Source: Oscillospiraceae bacterium (GTDB taxonomy: Bacteria > Bacillota > Clostridia > Oscillospirales > Ruminococcaceae). From it: a DNA stretch of 64,000 nt. This document shows, piece after piece, positions 1-7,371 of this stretch; position 1 is the first letter of the stretch; each line of letters starts with the position of its first letter. Where the stretch lies: positions 29,380 through 93,379 of the forward strand of contig JAFTVU010000017.1 of the NCBI GenBank assembly GCA_017465665.1. The letters run 5' to 3'. The position numbers were made by a program, and so were the translations under genes. The notes beneath the pieces were generated by a model. It was not told the origin of the DNA. It made no database searches and saw nothing but the letters and a program-made list of their open reading frames with translations.

Positions 1-1079
1 TTGTAGTTACTTCGGTTATACTGCTTTTACTGCATTCAGCTAAATTTGAAACCGCTTCACAAGCAGTTGATAATATCAAGGTCGGCTGGAATTTAGGCAA
101 TACGCTTGAAAGTAACGGCGAGTGGATAGGTCTTTATTCAGACGGTAAGCCTGAAAATTACGAAACAGCATGGGGAAACCCTGTAACAAAACCTGAACTT
201 ATTGCCGCTGTAAAAGAGGCTGGCTTTAATGCGGTACGTATTCCCGTTACATGGTATGAGCATATTGATGAAAGCGGGAATATTGACCCTGAATGGCTTG
301 CAAGAGTACAGCAGGTGGTTGATTATGTTATTCAGCAGGATATGTACTGTGTGATAAACGTTCATCACGATGCAGGAGGCGGCTGGTTGCGTGCAACGCC
401 TGAATGTTATGAAAAGTATCACGATAAAGTATCGGCACTGTGGCATAATATTGCTGTCCATTTTAAGGATTACGGCGAAAAACTGATGTTTGAAGGGTTC
501 AACGAAATGCTGGACGGTGAAGGTCACTGGGGTGGTGCTGGCAGTCCTGAAGAATATAAAGCACACAATGATTTTAACCAGCTTTTTGTTGATGCAGTCC
601 GAGCAACAGGCGGTAATAATGCACAAAGAAATCTTATGGTGCAGATATATTCTGGGGCATGCGGCGATGGGGCATTTGAGAACTTCGTACTTCCGACAGA
701 CAGTACAAAGGGGCATCTTATTATCCAGGTACACAACTATGACCCACAGCCGTTCACATGGACTTCAGTTGATTATACTGAACCGACAGATCAATGGGGC
801 AGCGACAGTGAAAAAGAAGATATAAAAAATCTATTCAGTAAACTAGCAGCTTTTTCACAATTACATAATGTGCCTGTTATCGTCGGAGAATGTGGCGCTG
901 ATTTTAAAGGTAATGAAGATACAAGAAAAGCGTATGTGGAGCATTATTTCAGCAATGCTTCTGAATGTGGGATAAAATGTTTCTGGTGGGACACCGGTGA
1001 CATGGCTTTGTTTGACAGAAATACCTGCAATGAAAAGTATCCTGAGATTATCGATATTATTATGAACAACTGTGGTTAG
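1..1079 (+). CDS. GH5 endoglucanase (5' partial)
   Basis: Secreted glycoside hydrolase family 5 enzyme expected to cut beta-1,4-glucans outside the cell. The frame is open from base 3 and its start lies upstream of the window. The first residues, VVTSVILLLLHSA, look like the end of a signal peptide. GH5 landmarks appear in order: GWNLGNT, FNAVRIPVTW, VINVHHD, then the acid/base glutamate in FEGFNE, a substrate histidine in VHNYDP, the nucleophile glutamate in VPVIVGECGADF and FWWDTGD near the C-terminus. There is no dockerin or carbohydrate-binding module after the catalytic domain, so it is a single-domain enzyme as far as seen. A second GH5 gene follows on the same strand after about 200 bases. 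The family is certain; the exact substrate is inferred. Confidence 0.9.
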   Translation, partial: VVTSVILLLLHSAKFETASQAVDNIKVGWNLGNTLESNGEWIGLYSDGKPENYETAWGNPVTKPELIAAVKEAGFNAVRIPVTWYEHIDESGNIDPEWLARVQQVVDYVIQQDMYCVINVHHDAGGGWLRATPECYEKYHDKVSALWHNIAVHFKDYGEKLMFEGFNEMLDGEGHWGGAGSPEEYKAHNDFNQLFVDAVRATGGNNAQRNLMVQIYSGACGDGAFENFVLPTDSTKGHLIIQVHNYDPQPFTWTSVDYTEPTDQWGSDSEKEDIKNLFSKLAAFSQLHNVPVIVGECGADFKGNEDTRKAYVEHYFSNASECGIKCFWWDTGDMALFDRNTCNEKYPEIIDIIMNNCG

Positions 1080-1093
1080 AGCTAAAAAGCGTG

Positions 1094-1175
1094 TATATGG
1101 ATTGCCTGTTTCACACTTTGATGAGGTATGCGCCAGATGAACTGCGAACTACCGACGAAAGCGGGTCTCCATATA
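1094..1175. repeat. Imperfect palindromic element closed by TATATGGA/TCCATATA
   Basis: The gap between the two GH5 genes holds an 82-base segment whose ends are perfect 8-base complements, TATATGGA (1094-1101) and TCCATATA (1168-1175). Inside is a second stem, GGTA (1125-1128) with TACC (1150-1153), capped by CGC/GCG. The arrangement resembles a structured RNA leader or a small palindromic repeat. It does not match any riboswitch consensus I know, and it folds equally well on either strand. Confidence 0.4.
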
Positions 1176-1210
1176 GATGTAAATAGACGATTTTATAATA
1201 TAGTAATTTT

Positions 1211-1241
1211 GGTATTTACTTAATACCTTCTGCGCTATACT
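1211..1241 (+). promoter_or_regulatory. Possible operator dyad and -10 box of second GH5 gene
   Basis: A short dyad, GGTATT-N5-AATACC (1211-1227), lies just before a TATACT hexamer (1236-1241), about 45 bases ahead of the GH5 start. This placement suits an operator over the promoter, but no clear -35 box is visible and the regulator is unknown. Confidence 0.3.
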
Positions 1242-1283
1242 TAAATATATTCAGAAATAAATATAAACGAAAGGAAATTCGCA

Positions 1284-2723
1284 ATGAAAAAGAAACTTAC
1301 AGCTTTTCTCTTATGCATATCAATGCTTTTCACCGCTTGTTCTGCACCTGAAACAACCCCTGAAAGCTCATCGGAAAATAGCTCTGTCACTTCCTCTGTG
1401 ACCGAGGATGATATTGAAACAAGCTCCGCAGACGGCTCACAGTCGGAAATCGCTATACCTGATACTACAACAACCAAGGCGTCCGAAACTACAACGACCG
1501 CTGCACCTGAAACTACAACGACCGCGGTGTCTGATGCTACTACAACTGCGGTTCCTGAGACTACTACCGCAGTGCCAGAAACTACGACAATGGTTACCAC
1601 TACAGAATCTCAGACAGAAGTTCCCCAGCCTGAACTGGTTGTATTTCCTACGGCAAATGAAGTGGCAAAGGATATGGGACTGGGCATAAGTCTAGGCAAT
1701 ACAATGGAGGCTTATGAGGCTACCGACTGCGAAAAGATCACCTTTGAATGGATTCCTGTGGTAGGCAATAATACTCCCAAGGATTATGAGGTTTGCTGGG
1801 AATGTGTAGAAACGACACAGGAAGTAATAGACGGTATGAAGGCAGCTGGCTTCAATACCGTAAGGATCCCTGTTTTCTGGGGTAATATGATGGCGAATGA
1901 CGGCACATGGACTATCAATGCCGATTATATTGCAAGAGTAAAGGAAATCGTGGACTATTGTCAGAATGCAGGAGTTTACACAGTTATCAACATCCATCAC
2001 TTTGATGAATTTATCATCCGCAGAAATGACATAGATGAATGTGAAAAGATATTCACACATCTATGGACACAGATCGCGGAATATTTCAAGGATTACGGTC
2101 CTACTCTTGTATTCGAAGGCTACAATGAATACTTGGGAGGAAAACAGTTCAACGATAAAGGTGAGCTTGTAGAGTTATCGACGAGCGACGGCTACAAGAT
2201 GACCAACACAATGAATCAGTGCTTTGTAGATGCGGTTAGAAAGACCGGTGGCAACAATGCAGAGCGTGTGCTTATTGTATCAGGTTACTGGACAAATATA
2301 GACCTTACGACAGACAGCCAGTTCAGGATGCCCACTGATACCGTGTCTGACAGACTTATGGTATCTGTACACTATGTTGATAACAATATGTACTGGTGGA
2401 ACAGAATAGGCAGTCAGGACTGGATGAATTACATAGACGATCAGTGCGGTAAGCTGAAAAGAGCTTTTACAGACAAAGGAATTCCCGTGTTCATGGGAGA
2501 AACCACATCAAACTATCCTAAAGACAATATGGATGCCTCTGCAAAAAATAAAATGACCTCGACAGAATGCCTAAAGATCGTACTTGAGAGACTTCTTGAC
2601 GAAGGCTTTGTACCTGTATTATGGGACACCAACAGCCATTTCTATTCAAGAACAGATTATAAGATAAATAATGCAGATGATGCAGCGCTTATAAAGAGTT
2701 TATCCGAAAAGTCGGCGCAGTAA
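1284..2723 (+). CDS. GH5 glucanase lipoprotein with Thr/Pro linker
   Basis: Surface-anchored GH5 hydrolase of 479 aa. The signal peptide ends in a lipobox (LFTAC, Cys19), so it is probably lipid-anchored. Residues about 24-115 form a Thr/Ser/Glu/Pro-rich linker built from TTTT and PETTT units, typical of multidomain cellulases. The catalytic domain follows: GISLGNT, FNTVRIPVFW, VINIHH, acid/base Glu282 in FEGYNE, a histidine in VHYVD and nucleophile Glu406 in VFMGETT. The first GH5 protein has HHD where this one has HHF, so the subsites may differ. The ribosome-binding site is GAAAGGAAATTCGCA before ATG. A strong terminator follows. Substrate specificity cannot be read from the sequence. Confidence 0.9.
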   Translation: MKKKLTAFLLCISMLFTACSAPETTPESSSENSSVTSSVTEDDIETSSADGSQSEIAIPDTTTTKASETTTTAAPETTTTAVSDATTTAVPETTTAVPETTTMVTTTESQTEVPQPELVVFPTANEVAKDMGLGISLGNTMEAYEATDCEKITFEWIPVVGNNTPKDYEVCWECVETTQEVIDGMKAAGFNTVRIPVFWGNMMANDGTWTINADYIARVKEIVDYCQNAGVYTVINIHHFDEFIIRRNDIDECEKIFTHLWTQIAEYFKDYGPTLVFEGYNEYLGGKQFNDKGELVELSTSDGYKMTNTMNQCFVDAVRKTGGNNAERVLIVSGYWTNIDLTTDSQFRMPTDTVSDRLMVSVHYVDNNMYWWNRIGSQDWMNYIDDQCGKLKRAFTDKGIPVFMGETTSNYPKDNMDASAKNKMTSTECLKIVLERLLDEGFVPVLWDTNSHFYSRTDYKINNADDAALIKSLSEKSAQ

Positions 2724-2727
2724 GTTT

Positions 2728-2760
2728 AAAATGCCACAGCTTTGATGCTGTGGCATTTTG
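2728..2760 (+). terminator. Rho-independent terminator after GH5
   Basis: AAAATGCCACAGC and GCTGTGGCATTTT form a 13-base-pair stem around a six-base loop, with a T-run on the 3' side. It lies four bases after the GH5 stop codon. Confidence 0.85.
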
Positions 2761-3021
2761 TCGATAAGGTTAAAAATGGCTTTGAGCATACTGCACTATT
2801 GCTCCCACTCATTGCATAGACTTGCTCCTTAAAATAATTTTGTTTAGTAATTATTGCACTTGCTGTTCTGATTATTTTGATTATATAGCCACTAAGTAAA
2901 AAAACTTATACTGTAGTTGATACAAGCAGATATGGTGTTCCGCTGCTTTGGGAATAATAGACAAAAATATGTTTGCGTCTGTTGACCCAACAGTTTGAAT
3001 TTCAGCAATATTCTTGTTATT
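2761..3021. other. AT-rich gap with probable left boundary of mobile element
   Basis: No gene or RNA was recognised in this stretch. It separates the chromosomal GH5 gene from the element's relaxase, so the left attachment junction should lie here. A TTTGGGAA word at about 2948 also occurs near the right junction (about 10541), but flanking identity is too short to call attL. No 5' half of the truncated xre gene at 10519 is visible here. Confidence 0.3.
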
Positions 3022-3044
3022 AGGTGCGACACCGTGTCGCACCT
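3022..3044. repeat. Element palindrome, copy 1
   Basis: Perfect palindrome with the core GTGCGACACCGTGTCGCAC flanked by AG and CT. It sits 18 bases past the relaxase stop codon. It is not followed by a T-run in the relaxase direction, so it is not an ordinary terminator for that gene. Near-identical copies occur at 5018-5038, 6288-6312 and inside the relaxase gene. Confidence 0.85.
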
Positions 3045-3061
3045 ATATTTCTTTTCATCAA

Positions 3062-4249
3062 TCACATTCCTGATGTATTTTCTCTGTCTTGCTGCTCGTA
3101 GATCAAATCTCGGAGAGCCTCCTTACTCAGATCGCCTTTGCCGAATATTCTTCTGCCAATAGCGGACAGTTTACTCTCGCTGTCGTTCAGGGTGTTCCGC
3201 AGAATTGACAAAGCCTCTAGCAATAGCTGATCCATAGGCTTGTGAGGTTGCTGTCCGTACTCGGATTTCAGTTCACCTGTGATCACCTTGAGTATCGCAT
3301 TTCCCATATTACGCTTTATATCATCGTCCAGCCTATTCTGAAAACTAGCTGCTTTCAATCGACCGTAGCTTGTATCGGAGCTGTGCAGAGCCTCGTTGTA
3401 GAGCTGCCTGTTATCCATTATCTCGCAATATATAGAGTAAAGCTCGCTGCTGTTCTGAATGATGTAATCCGTAAGCTCGTCAAGCTGCTGCTTTACCGCT
3501 ACTGGCATATATCCATAAGCGAGTCTGCCGTTTTTGGGGAGATTAGCTGAAATATCAGTCATTAGGTGCGACACGGTGTCGCAGTCAGAGCTGGGTTGCG
3601 CTGCGTCCGTGCAGCACTTTGGCTCTGACCGCAACAACATCGTGTTGTCGCATCTAAGTTCGTCTACAAGTCCTTGTCGCAGTTTTGCAATCAACCTATC
3701 TTCCTCATTGTGCAGCTCGGTGAAATATTCCTTGTATGTGCTTTTTATTGCGGCAATACGTATATCGTCACATTTCAGAGGATCGACCTTGTTAATAGCT
3801 ATCTTCTGCTCAGTGTTCCAATACATAAAGTGAATATGCGGCTGCCCCTCCTTGAGATGTACTGCCGCATAATACTCAAAGCACCTAATAGGGATATTCA
3901 TAGCCTCGGCTATCTCGTAAGCCCGTAGCTTCGCCCAATCCTGCCAGTCCTTGCGTGTGCGAAGATAAGCCTCCTCCGCACTTTCGGATGTAAATGAATA
4001 TACGCAACGGAATATATCCCTGTTGGGAGCTGTCATTTTGGCTATATACGAAGAAGCCTGTGTCAGCTCCACATTTTCCAGAAACTCGCCGCCTAGCTGT
4101 CCGAAAAGTCCGTTGTCGGAGTTTTCTGTAAGAACTCCCTCACGGGTGCCTATGTACTGCAAGTGCTGGGCGTTTGCTCCGCTGGAGAATTGTCGCCCCG
4201 TTCCGCTGACACGGTGTCGCTGTTTGAAGATTATCTTTTCTGCACTCAT
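3062..4249 (-). CDS. MobP3-like relaxase
   Basis: Relaxase expected to nick and covalently hold the transferred strand at oriT during conjugative mobilization. The 395-aa protein has the metal-binding histidine cluster GQPHIHFMYWN (about residues 132-142), and a conserved N-terminal region with GLFG and a tyrosine-containing stretch typical of the MobP/MobL group. The C-terminal third is helical and poorly conserved. Its start codon overlaps the stop of the upstream ribbon-helix-helix gene by four bases (ATGA), which implies translational coupling. Two stretches of the coding sequence contain the element's palindrome, giving residues CDTVSH in mid-protein and RHRVS near the N-terminus. Assignment to MobP3 is from motif resemblance; relaxase function is well supported. 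Confidence 0.8.
   Translation of the reverse strand: MSAEKIIFKQRHRVSGTGRQFSSGANAQHLQYIGTREGVLTENSDNGLFGQLGGEFLENVELTQASSYIAKMTAPNRDIFRCVYSFTSESAEEAYLRTRKDWQDWAKLRAYEIAEAMNIPIRCFEYYAAVHLKEGQPHIHFMYWNTEQKIAINKVDPLKCDDIRIAAIKSTYKEYFTELHNEEDRLIAKLRQGLVDELRCDNTMLLRSEPKCCTDAAQPSSDCDTVSHLMTDISANLPKNGRLAYGYMPVAVKQQLDELTDYIIQNSSELYSIYCEIMDNRQLYNEALHSSDTSYGRLKAASFQNRLDDDIKRNMGNAILKVITGELKSEYGQQPHKPMDQLLLEALSILRNTLNDSESKLSAIGRRIFGKGDLSKEALRDLIYEQQDRENTSGM
3567..3583. repeat. Element palindrome embedded in relaxase gene
   Basis: On the minus strand the coding sequence reads TGCGACACCGTGTCGCACCT, matching 20 bases of the intergenic palindrome. It encodes Cys-Asp-Thr-Val-Ser-His and leaves the frame open. 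A related, shorter copy (GCGACACCGTGTC) is at 4208-4220, and an imperfect inverted repeat lies at about 3631-3652. Confidence 0.75.
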
Positions 4250-4695
4250 ATATCAGCCGCCTTTTTCCTGAGCTTAATATCTGCTTCGTCAAAATAATCG
4301 TGGCTTTCAGGACGGCGAATACCGATAAAGGTGTCGGCCTCCTCAAGCAGCGTTGCGAGTATCTGTGTCGTATCGTACTGATGATCGAAATACTCGTACA
4401 TCTCTTTCAGTAATCCTGTAACAGCTATTGCGGAATATCTGTTGGTCTTGGCACATATCGCTGCTATTCGCTCGATATACGGCTTCATTGCTGCAGTAAT
4501 CGAAACATCAACTGCACTGCGAATGTGACGGCTGATCTCCTCCTGTTGCTTGTCCGAATACTCTGTACTCAATCCCTGACCGATATATTCACGCAGCAGC
4601 TCGGATACGGTTATGTGTTTCTTCGCCGCTATCGTGTTCAATGCGTCCATAGTATCGCAGTCCAGCGTTACGGAACGCTTTACATTCTTGCTCAT
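4246..4695 (-). CDS. Ribbon-helix-helix mobilization accessory protein
   Basis: A 149-aa DNA-binding protein expected to bind oriT and help load the relaxase, like MobC-type accessory proteins. The N-terminus (about residues 3-45) has the ribbon-helix-helix pattern KRSVTLDCDTMDALNTIA followed by a TVSELLREYI helix. The rest is helical. The frame is open further upstream, but this start is chosen because GGAGG stands seven bases before it and the upstream part would read through hairpin-rich non-coding DNA. It forms a two-gene operon with the relaxase. Function is inferred from fold and position. Confidence 0.75.
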   Translation of the reverse strand: MSKNVKRSVTLDCDTMDALNTIAAKKHITVSELLREYIGQGLSTEYSDKQQEEISRHIRSAVDVSITAAMKPYIERIAAICAKTNRYSAIAVTGLLKEMYEYFDHQYDTTQILATLLEEADTFIGIRRPESHDYFDEADIKLRKKAADI

Positions 4696-4719
4696 AATTG
4701 CTATCCTCCTGTCATTTTT

Positions 4720-4830
4720 AGCGTCACCCAATCTGGGTGCTCTTTTTCTTTCGGTAACCCTGTGCAACGCCTTTGGCGGTGCGGTGTCAGGTAGCGGTGG
4801 GAACACCGCTATTCCTGCCATATAACAAAC
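4720..4830. other. Candidate origin of transfer (oriT)
   Basis: The stretch upstream of the mobilization operon contains three closely spaced hairpins: CACCC-AATCT-GGGTG (about 4726-4740), GCAACGCC-TTT-GGCGGTGC (about 4763-4782) and AGCGGTG-GGAA-CACCGCT (about 4793-4810). A nick region next to inverted repeats beside the mob genes is the usual oriT design. The nick site itself cannot be read from the sequence. Confidence 0.4.
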
Positions 4831-5017
4831 CCTTTGCACGAATGTCTCTGCATATAGAATACAACCTGCTTTCGGATTGATGAAAACAATATAGCACAGG
4901 ACTACCTCCGTGTTATTTGTGTACCTCATTATAAACCCAGTGGATAGCTTTGTCAATACAAAAATTGCATTTATGCAAGATTTTTGTTAAAAACATACGA
5001 AAATGTATAAGAATTTT

Positions 5018-5038
5018 GGTGCGACACCGTGTCGCACC
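5018..5038. repeat. Element palindrome, copy 2
   Basis: Perfect 21-base palindrome with the core GTGCGACACCGTGTCGCAC, extended by near-complementary AATTTT and AAAATT flanks. It lies between two divergent transcription units, the mob operon and merR, so it cannot be a terminator for either gene. Confidence 0.85.
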
Positions 5039-5076
5039 TCTCAAAATTATTTTTGAGCTTTATCATAAAAAACTCT

Positions 5077-5105
5077 TGACAGCCGATATCGGCCACTTTT
5101 ATAAT
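5077..5105 (+). promoter_or_regulatory. merR promoter with operator dyad in spacer
   Basis: TTGACA (5077-5082) and TATAAT (5100-5105) are 17 bases apart. The palindrome GCCGATATCGGC (5082-5093) occupies the spacer, the usual site of MerR-family operators. Autoregulation by the downstream MerR protein is likely. Confidence 0.7.
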
Positions 5106-5125
5106 ATAGAAAAGGAGGAAAATGC

Positions 5126-5884
5126 ATGAGTGAATATAAAACTATCGGGCAAGTATCAGAATTAACCGGAATTCCTAAACGAACATTGAAATATTATATT
5201 GAGCAAAAAATAGTCACGCTTTCGCAAAAGGACGAAAGCGGAAGATGGTTATATTGTAAAGCGGATATAGAGAAGATCCAACAAATTGCATTATTTCGTG
5301 AATTAGGTTATTCTGCTGATAAGATTAAAAAACTTCTTTCTGATCCGCAATTTGATTGGCGGAATGAACTTGATCAGCAAATACCTGTTATAAGAGAAAA
5401 GAAAAATCATCTTGAAAGCATTTTGTTCGCAGCAGAAGTTATGCGTCACATAAGTGATACAGATCAACAGCGTGCAAATTTTGATATTTCGTTTTTTGGT
5501 AACAACATTGATGCTATGACAAATACAATACGCTCAAACTTCTTTCTTCCTGAATCACTTTCGGAATTTGAAGAATCGATGACCGAAAAAGACGATATTG
5601 CAAAGCGAGAAAAAGCCAAAACTATTCTTGACGCATTTTCAAATATAAAAAAGCATTGGGATGATGGCCCGAATTCTCCTATTGTGCAAGAGGATATAAA
5701 AAATATATGTACTAATATATTTGTACAAATGCAGCCAAGTGAAATGCTGTTTTTGTGTCGCTTATTGCGTAATTTATCAGGTATTCACTTAGTCATAGAT
5801 GTCATATTAGGCAAAAACGGCGGTATAGAATTCATTGAGGAAGCTCTTCAGATATACTGCGACTCACTAAGCATAGAAGAATAA
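5126..5884 (+). CDS. MerR-family transcriptional regulator
   Basis: A 252-aa regulator with an N-terminal winged helix-turn-helix: TIGQVSELTGIPKRTLKYY (residues 6-24), then the wing (GRWLY) and IALFRELGYSADKIKKLL. A coiled dimerisation helix follows (about 85-110), and the remaining helical effector domain is not recognised. No cysteine cluster typical of metal sensors is visible, so a small-molecule or stress signal is more likely. The ribosome-binding site is AAAGGAGGAAAATGC. The gene is much more AT-rich than the flanking chromosome. It is followed after 22 bases by a small membrane-protein gene, probably its target and operon partner. The pair is bracketed by two copies of the element palindrome. 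Confidence 0.85.
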   Translation: MSEYKTIGQVSELTGIPKRTLKYYIEQKIVTLSQKDESGRWLYCKADIEKIQQIALFRELGYSADKIKKLLSDPQFDWRNELDQQIPVIREKKNHLESILFAAEVMRHISDTDQQRANFDISFFGNNIDAMTNTIRSNFFLPESLSEFEESMTEKDDIAKREKAKTILDAFSNIKKHWDDGPNSPIVQEDIKNICTNIFVQMQPSEMLFLCRLLRNLSGIHLVIDVILGKNGGIEFIEEALQIYCDSLSIEE

Positions 5885-5906
5885 ATAGCTAACTAGGAGG
5901 TAATTT

Positions 5907-6272
5907 ATGAATTACTTGTATGAGATTTTAACAGACCCACTCGGCTTACCTATTCACCCATTACTCGAATATTTAATATTATTTTTAATTGATGCAATAG
6001 CATATAGATTTGCATTTAAAAAAGTTGGAGAAATGTATTCTGATGATTTAATCGTAACCCGTGACGAAGGTTCTTTTTTTCACTGGCTTATCAGATTGAT
6101 TATATTCTTATTTTGGTGGGCAGTTGCACGATTAGTAATTTTCATATACAATTGCGTTATAGGATATTGGCAGCTCGCTATAGGTATTGTTATTGCTACC
6201 GTTGCTGTCATTGTAATAACCACAATTGCTTGGTTGCTTATTAAGAAAAATAACAATATTGAAAGCGTTTAA
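5907..6272 (+). CDS. Small membrane protein, cargo of element
   Basis: A 121-aa protein not recognised as any named family. It has about three hydrophobic segments, around residues 17-35 (LLEYLILFLIDAIAY), 54-80 (WLIRLIIFLFWWAVARLVIF) and 88-112 (a Val/Ile/Ala-rich stretch), and ends in a short basic tail. It has a good AGGAGG ribosome-binding site and follows merR closely, so it is probably co-transcribed and controlled by it. The AT-rich composition matches merR and suggests both arrived together. It could be a drug or peptide tolerance factor, but nothing in the sequence proves this. Confidence 0.6.
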   Translation: MNYLYEILTDPLGLPIHPLLEYLILFLIDAIAYRFAFKKVGEMYSDDLIVTRDEGSFFHWLIRLIIFLFWWAVARLVIFIYNCVIGYWQLAIGIVIATVAVIVITTIAWLLIKKNNNIESV

Positions 6273-6287
6273 TTCTAACTCAAAAAA

Positions 6288-6312
6288 GAGGTGCGACACC
6301 GTGTCGCACCTC
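6288..6312. repeat. Element palindrome, copy 3
   Basis: A 25-base perfect palindrome, the longest copy, with the same core GTGCGACACCGTGTCGCAC and GAG/CTC ends. It lies between the convergent 3' ends of the membrane-protein gene and the repressor gene. A preceding A-run and following T-rich stretch mean this copy could also work as a terminator. Confidence 0.85.
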
Positions 6313-6317
6313 TATCT

Positions 6318-7016
6318 TTATTCCTTGATCTCAAGCAGCTTATCAATCGCCGCCTGCAATTCAGTGTGCTCTCGGTAAGCAAGAGCAACCCGTATCTCCT
6401 TTTCGCTCAGCGAAGCTAACAGTTCAGCTTGTGCATTGAGGCGGTTTACCTGCTTCTGATCCCAGTTCATCAGCATATCCACATCGACACCGAGTCCGTC
6501 GCAGATCTTCTGTATCTCTTTCATAGAAAAGTCGATACTGCCGCCCTCTATGGCCTTTATTCTTTTAACAGACACCTTACTTGCCTTTGCAAGCTCGTCT
6601 ATCTCCATATTACGCTGTATACGCAGAGCTTTCAACCTTTTTGCCATACTCGATTCGCCGTATGTAGGCTCGGCATTGCGGTTTATATCTACCGCATTTT
6701 CATCGAATACCGCCTTTTTGTCCTTCCAATACTCACGCCCCATAGGCAGCAGCTTTTCCTTGATGCTCTGTACTGAATGAGGATCGTACAGCAGATTGTA
6801 ATCAACGGGATCATCAATAAGGCAGAGGATATACTGCGGTGTTGTCTGCAATATTTTTGCAAGAGCCTCCAGCCTTTCGCAGCGCATACTGCCGATATGT
6901 CCGCTCTCCCAGCGTGAAATAGTAGCCTCGGTTACCCCGACAGCCTCTGCAACCTCTTTCATCGTGAGATTAAGTCCCTGACGGAGCTGTTTAATTCTGG
7001 TCTTAGTATCACTCAT
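6318..7016 (-). CDS. Tandem-HTH Xre-family repressor
   Basis: A 232-aa regulator with two Cro/C1-type helix-turn-helix domains. The first is at about residues 3-60 (MKEVAEAVGVTEATISRWESG) and the second at about 122-180 (EIDELAKASKVSVKRIKAIEGG). Such two-headed repressors often control replication or excision genes of mobile elements. The start is placed at the second of two in-frame ATGs, because GGGAG stands about nine bases before it. It is divergent from the RepA-like gene across a 290-base region that contains three ACTTACGG repeats, so it probably represses that promoter. Confidence 0.8.
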   Translation of the reverse strand: MSDTKTRIKQLRQGLNLTMKEVAEAVGVTEATISRWESGHIGSMRCERLEALAKILQTTPQYILCLIDDPVDYNLLYDPHSVQSIKEKLLPMGREYWKDKKAVFDENAVDINRNAEPTYGESSMAKRLKALRIQRNMEIDELAKASKVSVKRIKAIEGGSIDFSMKEIQKICDGLGVDVDMLMNWDQKQVNRLNAQAELLASLSEKEIRVALAYREHTELQAAIDKLLEIKE

Positions 7017-7105
7017 CAATATCACTCCCATAAATGCTCATACTTTTATGAATCACTTATAGTATATCATACAACTTTCAAAAACGCAACAACTTTTACG
7101 AAAAA

Positions 7106-7269
7106 ACTTACGGAAAAGTATTGACTTTTCAAAATTGCTGTGATATAATCGACTTACGGGAACGCAACTTGCGCTTAGCTTTGCTTTGCCTGAATAAACA
7201 GAATTGCTGAATATAATAACACAACTGCAACAACTTGCAGCAGGGTATGCTAAATGCAACTTACGGAAA
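7106..7269 (+). promoter_or_regulatory. Promoter and ACTTACGG operator repeats
   Basis: TTGACT (7121-7126) and TATAAT (7144-7149), 17 bases apart, form a good promoter toward the RepA-like gene. The motif ACTTACGGRAA occurs at 7106-7116, 7152-7162 and 7259-7269, bracketing the promoter. The first copy touches the -35 side and the second covers the transcription start. This is the pattern of repressor operators, most likely for the divergent tandem-HTH protein. Confidence 0.6.
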
Positions 7270-7308
7270 CGCAATATAACAACAAGCTACGAAAGGGGAA
7301 TAAACAAA

Positions 7309-7371
7309 ATGAAACAATACAAGAAAACAGTATCTATCGGTGCAGGGCAATGCACAAGGAATACAGTATGA
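7309..7371 (+). CDS. 20-aa leader peptide coupled to RepA-like gene
   Basis: A short ORF, MKQYKKTVSIGAGQCTRNTV, with its own strong ribosome-binding site (GAAAGGGG, ten bases ahead). Its stop overlaps an in-frame ATG of the RepA-like gene as ATGA (7368-7371). The layout is typical of translational coupling that sets the level of a replication protein. It is too short for homology calls; the evidence is the ribosome-binding site and the overlap. Confidence 0.5.
   Translation: MKQYKKTVSIGAGQCTRNTV

Noticed and set aside
1094-1175. tRNA-like cloverleaf
   Set aside because: The closing stem is 8 bases, but there is no T-arm TTC motif and no CCA-type end, so it is not a tRNA.
2943-2955. attL of the mobile element at TTTGGGAA
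   Set aside because: The word is shared with the right junction but no flanking identity exists and the left side does not encode the missing 5' half of the xre gene.
7254-7367. N-terminal extension of the RepA-like protein from 7254
   Set aside because: The extension would start inside an operator repeat, has no ribosome-binding site, and overlaps a leader ORF that does have one.
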